A stretch of DNA of 7,923 nucleotides from Acidimicrobiaceae bacterium (GTDB lineage Bacteria > Actinomycetota > Acidimicrobiia > Acidimicrobiales > Bog-793), in the NCBI GenBank assembly GCA_025463965.1, contig JAODBN010000034.1, positions 1 to 7,923 on the forward strand. Direction: 5' to 3'. A program made the translations under genes and the position numbers. Under the pieces are notes generated by a model. The model was not told the origin of the DNA. It did not search any database and saw only the letters and a program-made list of their open reading frames with translations. Each line of letters opens with the position of its first letter. Position 1 is the first letter of the stretch. Positions 5,450 through 7,923 of the stretch are shown in pieces.

Positions 5450-6711
5450 GAATGTTGCTCCTTTCCCGGTCCGGGTACCCCGGCCGGCGTCGTCGCGCTC
5501 GCCGCGGCAGCGGCCGGCGCAGGGATCTCGGCGACGAGCGCGCGCAGCTGGTCTCCGTCGAGAGGGTGGCCCCGAAGCACCACCGTGTGCGGCCGGCTCA
5601 TCGCCGCGAGGTCGTCGCGCGGGTCGGCGTCGAGCAGCAGGACGTCGGCGCGATGGCCCGGAGCGACGGCTCCGATCTCGCCCTCGAGACCGAGCAACGC
5701 GGCTCCGTTCGCGGTCACCGCGCCGAGCGCGCCCTCGGGCGTCAGCCCGAGCTCGCGGTACGCCGCGACCTCCTCGTGCAGGTGCTCGGTGTAGAGGTCG
5801 GTCCCCGCGGCGAGCCGGACGCCAGCGGCGATGGCCGCGGACACCGCGTCCCACACCCGCTCGAGCGCGATGCCGGCGCGCTCGTTCGACGCGGGACGCC
5901 CCGCGCGCGTCGGCGCCCAGCTGACGAGGTTGGGTACATAGATCACGCCCTGTGCAGCCATCTCGGCAAGCAGGTCCGGGCGGTCGCCAAGGACGTTGCC
6001 GTGCTCGATCGAGTCCGCTACTCGGGCGGCGAGCGCCGCCTCGACGATCTCGTTGTGCCAGGCGTGAACGGCGAAGCGCCGACCGTGCCGGTGCGCCTCG
6101 GCCCCCGCTAGCGCGATCTCCTCGGGGCTGAACAGCTCGGTGCGCTCGGCGTCGGCGAAGTCGCGCCGGTGGCCCTTCAGCTTGATCCAGTCCACCCCGC
6201 GTGCGACGAGGTCGGCGACCACCGCACGCACCCCCTCCGAGCCGGCAGCGTCGACCGTCATCCCGGCGGCCTTCACGCCCTCACCCTCGAATGGCACCGA
6301 CAGCACCAGCCCGCAGGTCCGTACGTCCGGTCCGGGGAGGCGTCCGGCGCGGATGGCGTCGCGCACCACGGTGCTCGCGAAGAAGGCCGCCCCCGCGTCG
6401 CGCACCGTCGTGATCCCGGCGGCGAGGCTCGTCAACGCGCCGCGGGCGCAGTCGAGCACCTGCTCCTCCGCGGGGCGTCGGTAGATCTCGTAGTAGTCGC
6501 TCCGCTCTCGGTCGAGGAGCAGCCCCTTCAAGGCCAGGTGGTCGTGGGCGTTCACGAGCCCGGGCATCGCGAACCGCCCCTCGCCGTCCAGCACGTCCCC
6601 CCGGTCGCGAGGCACCTTCCGGTGGACGGCAGTGATCCGGTCGCCGGCCAGCTCGAGGCTCACCGGACCGGCCACCGGTCCGGTGACGAGATGCACGTCC
6701 GCGATAATCAT
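5446..6711 (-). CDS. Metal-dependent amidohydrolase (imidazolonepropionase/prolidase-like)
   Basis: This cytoplasmic TIM-barrel hydrolase is likely to cleave an amide, cyclic amide or Xaa-Pro-type bond with a binuclear metal centre. The 421 residues show the whole ligand set: HDH at 56-58 after PGLVNA, Lys177 in DWIKLKG (candidate carbamylated lysine), His216 in FAVHAWH, His237 in DSIEHGN and Asp305 in AAGTDLY. The small beta-sandwich is formed by both ends (MIIADVHLVTG and GAVAPGHRADVLLLDADP). There is no signal peptide. The start is an ATG at 6711 overlapping the previous stop (ATGA), with GGAAGG (6719-6724) 7 nt upstream; the frame stays open to 7269, but that is a shadow of the binding-protein gene. 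The C-terminal tail is rich in alanine and proline. The family covers imidazolonepropionase, prolidase-like and cytosine-deaminase-like enzymes, so the precise reaction is open; the operon points to a compound imported by the peptide-type transporter. Confidence 0.93.
   Translation of the reverse strand: MIIADVHLVTGPVAGPVSLELAGDRITAVHRKVPRDRGDVLDGEGRFAMPGLVNAHDHLALKGLLLDRERSDYYEIYRRPAEEQVLDCARGALTSLAAGITTVRDAGAAFFASTVVRDAIRAGRLPGPDVRTCGLVLSVPFEGEGVKAAGMTVDAAGSEGVRAVVADLVARGVDWIKLKGHRRDFADAERTELFSPEEIALAGAEAHRHGRRFAVHAWHNEIVEAALAARVADSIEHGNVLGDRPDLLAEMAAQGVIYVPNLVSWAPTRAGRPASNERAGIALERVWDAVSAAIAAGVRLAAGTDLYTEHLHEEVAAYRELGLTPEGALGAVTANGAALLGLEGEIGAVAPGHRADVLLLDADPRDDLAAMSRPHTVVLRGHPLDGDQLRALVAEIPAPAAAAASATTPAGVPGPGKEQHS
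5458..5464 (-). promoter_or_regulatory. Shine-Dalgarno AAAGGAG for the hydantoinase B gene
   Basis: AAAGGAG on the minus strand ends 8 nt before the GTG at 5449 and lies within the final codons of the amidohydrolase. It decides the start in favour of this GTG over the longer open frame. Confidence 0.72.
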
Positions 6712-7727
6712 GGCATCACCTTCCCCCGCCGGGTGGCGGCGTACGGCGCGAGACCCGTCAACGGCCGGGCGGAGACGAGCCGACCGTCCTCCCAGGCGAG
6801 GAGGGCCTTCGTCGCGAGCCGGTTGTGCCCGCGCGCGTCGAAGGCCACCCCGTGGCCGAAGCCCGTCTCCGCGCTCGACAGTTCGAGGCCGACAAGCGAG
6901 GCGCGCTCGAGCGGCCCGGCGAGGAGCGCGCGCCTCACGAACAGCCCGGCCGCCCAGCCGAGATCGCCGTAGACGGTGCCACGGTGCGGCAGGTAGTCGG
7001 CGAGCGCTGCCGCCACGCCGGCCTCGAGCTCCTCCGGCCGTAGCAGGTTCGCGGGGAGCACGTCGACGAAGCGGAGCGTAAGCCCGGCGTCCTGCGCGGC
7101 CCGATCGACCTCGGGCCGACCGAACGAACCGAGCCCGACGAGCGTCGTGCCCGCATGTCGGCTGGAGCCGAGCGCCGCGCACAGCGCCTCCGGCCACGGA
7201 GGCCGTGCGATGGCGAGCACCACCTCGCCAGGGAGAGGAGTCCCGAGCGCCGCGTCGGTGTCGTCGCATGCCGCCTCGATCGGCACGACCGCCTCGATGT
7301 CGGCACCAGCGCCGGCGAGCTCGACGAGCAGCGCGTCGGCGAACGCCGAGCGCTCGGCGACCGGCCGGAAGGGTCGCCCGCCGAGAGCGCGCAGCGCCGC
7401 GGCCGCGGTGTCGGACGCGCCACCGGTCACCCGGAGCGACGCGGGACCGACCGCCGCGTCGGCAAGCGCGCCGATCTCGAGGTGGACGAGACCGCTGGCC
7501 GCGGCGAGCCCTGCCAGCTCCACGCCGAGGTCGCTGCTCAGGCTGCCGACCACCACCGAGCCCGGGCCGAGCTCGTCGAGCGCGTCGCGCGCCTCGCCCG
7601 GCGCGGCCACCACGGCGCTGTCGAGCTCGGGTAGCCCAGCCGTCGCGCGGAAGGCCTCCAGGAACTCGTCTGCCGCCGGGCCGAACGACGCCGGCGCGAT
7701 CGCAAGCACGCGCCGCGGGCTAGACAT
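6708..7727 (-). CDS. Periplasmic-binding-fold (Leu/Ile/Val-binding-like) protein with no signal peptide; possible cytoplasmic ligand sensor
   Basis: The 339-residue product resembles type-1 periplasmic binding proteins of the Leu/Ile/Val group, with weak similarity. VVVGSLSSDLGVELAGLAAASGLVHLEIG (split at 58-86) fits the strand-loop-helix where such proteins read VxGPxxS, and GVAFDARGHNR (293-303) then LLAWEDGRLV (309-318) fits the family's FDxxGxN C-terminal motif. GGASDTAAAALRAL (102-115) fits the helix after the first-lobe ligand loop. The N-terminus MSSPRRVLAIAPASFGPAAD goes straight into a beta strand; there is no hydrophobic signal segment or lipobox, so the protein should be cytoplasmic. 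The start is an ATG at 7727, overlapping the transporter stop by 8 bp, with GGAG at 7734-7737; the frame beyond it is a shadow. The nearest known idea is AmiC of Pseudomonas, a cytoplasmic binding-fold amide sensor. Function is inferred only from fold and context. Confidence 0.78.
   Translation of the reverse strand: MSSPRRVLAIAPASFGPAADEFLEAFRATAGLPELDSAVVAAPGEARDALDELGPGSVVVGSLSSDLGVELAGLAAASGLVHLEIGALADAAVGPASLRVTGGASDTAAAALRALGGRPFRPVAERSAFADALLVELAGAGADIEAVVPIEAACDDTDAALGTPLPGEVVLAIARPPWPEALCAALGSSRHAGTTLVGLGSFGRPEVDRAAQDAGLTLRFVDVLPANLLRPEELEAGVAAALADYLPHRGTVYGDLGWAAGLFVRRALLAGPLERASLVGLELSSAETGFGHGVAFDARGHNRLATKALLAWEDGRLVSARPLTGLAPYAATRRGKVMP
6719..6724 (-). promoter_or_regulatory. 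Shine-Dalgarno GGAAGG for the amidohydrolase
   Basis: It sits 7 nt before the ATG at 6711, inside the last codons of the binding-protein-like gene. It supports the overlapping ATG as the start. Confidence 0.6.
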
Positions 7728-7923
7728 CAGGCGCTCCGGGCTCGGGGTAGAGGTGGCAGCGGACGAGGCGGTCGCCGACCGGGCGGGGCGCCGGGTCCTC
7801 GGCGCAGCGTTCCATCGCCTCGGGGCAGCGCCACTGGAACGGGCAGCCACCGTCGCCCGGCGCTGCGGTGGGCGCGCCACCCGCGGGCGAGGCGCTGGAG
7901 GCGCCGGCGGGCGTCGAGGACGG
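7720..7923 (-). CDS. Oligopeptide/dipeptide ABC transporter ATP-binding protein, C-terminal end only
   Basis: The frame is open from the right edge to a TAG at 7722-7720 and gives the last 67 residues. The block GCPFQWRCPEAMERC (26-40) followed by VRCHLYPEP (54-62) is the cysteine-bearing C-terminal extension of OppD/OppF/DppD/DppF-type ATPases, which power peptide, nickel or related import at the inner membrane. Four cysteines (27, 33, 40, 56) keep the CX5CX6C...C pattern; in a mycobacterial OppD this extension holds a [4Fe-4S] cluster, so a cluster is possible here. An unusually Ala/Pro/Ser/Gly-rich linker (about residues 1-25) precedes it. The nucleotide-binding domain lies outside the window. 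It is the most upstream visible gene of the coupled operon, and the binding-protein gene starts within its last codons. Whether it is the D or F subunit cannot be told. Confidence 0.88.
   Translation of the reverse strand, partial: PSSTPAGASSASPAGGAPTAAPGDGGCPFQWRCPEAMERCAEDPAPRPVGDRLVRCHLYPEPGAPDV

Noticed and set aside
5450..5854. N-terminal extension of the hydantoinase B frame
   Set aside because: It is an Arg/Gly/Ala-rich out-of-frame reading of the amidohydrolase. The GTG at 5449 with AAAGGAG and the family's usual length settle the start.
6712..7269. N-terminal extension of the amidohydrolase frame
   Set aside because: It is a shadow of the binding-fold gene. The ATG at 6711 begins a normal amidohydrolase beta-sandwich and has its own ribosome binding site.
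1..7923. CRISPR array, tRNA or rRNA genes, insertion-sequence ends, attachment sites
   Set aside because: I looked for regularly spaced repeats, CCA-ended cloverleaf sequence, transposase motifs and paired terminal repeats and saw none.

Overview
The window is high-GC, dense bacterial DNA with GTG starts, 4-bp start/stop overlaps and few T-rich signals. Together with the gene families this suggests an actinobacterium-like soil or environmental genome, possibly of the Thermoleophilia type. That is an inference from composition and layout; no rRNA or other marker is present. The first ~390 bases look less GC-rich than the rest and may have a different origin.

Left end (1-613): the last 97 codons of a homodimeric pyruvate dehydrogenase E1 / transketolase-like gene run rightward and stop at 296. 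A run of about 300 bases with no intact gene follows. It holds a 31-codon ORF overlapping the E1 stop (GTGA), a doubtful SDR-like stretch, and, from 613 leftward, the first ~41 codons of a thiolase that lose thiolase character near 490. Two broken genes meeting in this space point to a rearrangement scar or an assembly junction.

Middle (614-2565): an unrecognised 257-aa protein, apparently with two similar halves (-), sits directly upstream of the thiolase fragment. It diverges from a small carboxymuconolactone decarboxylase-family protein (+), which converges within 8 bp on a GntR/FCD-type regulator (-). The divergent spacer carries a small inverted repeat that could be an operator.

Right part (2685-7923): five genes on the minus strand, read from the right edge leftward. 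They are the C-terminus of an oligopeptide/dipeptide ABC transporter ATPase, a periplasmic-binding-fold protein with no visible signal peptide, a metal-dependent amidohydrolase, a hydantoinase B/oxoprolinase-family protein, and an acyl-CoA dehydrogenase. Every junction overlaps (8, 4, 4 and 4 bp), so this is almost certainly one translationally coupled operon. A GC-rich hairpin follows its last stop, and the GntR gene lies 119 bp further on in the same direction. The likely theme is uptake of a peptide-like or cyclic-amide compound, its hydrolysis in the cytoplasm, and oxidation of the acyl product as a CoA thioester. The substrate cannot be read from the sequence. The most interesting pieces are the cytoplasmic binding-fold protein inside a catabolic operon (compare AmiC, the amide sensor of Pseudomonas) and the HyuB-type subunit with no HyuA next to it.
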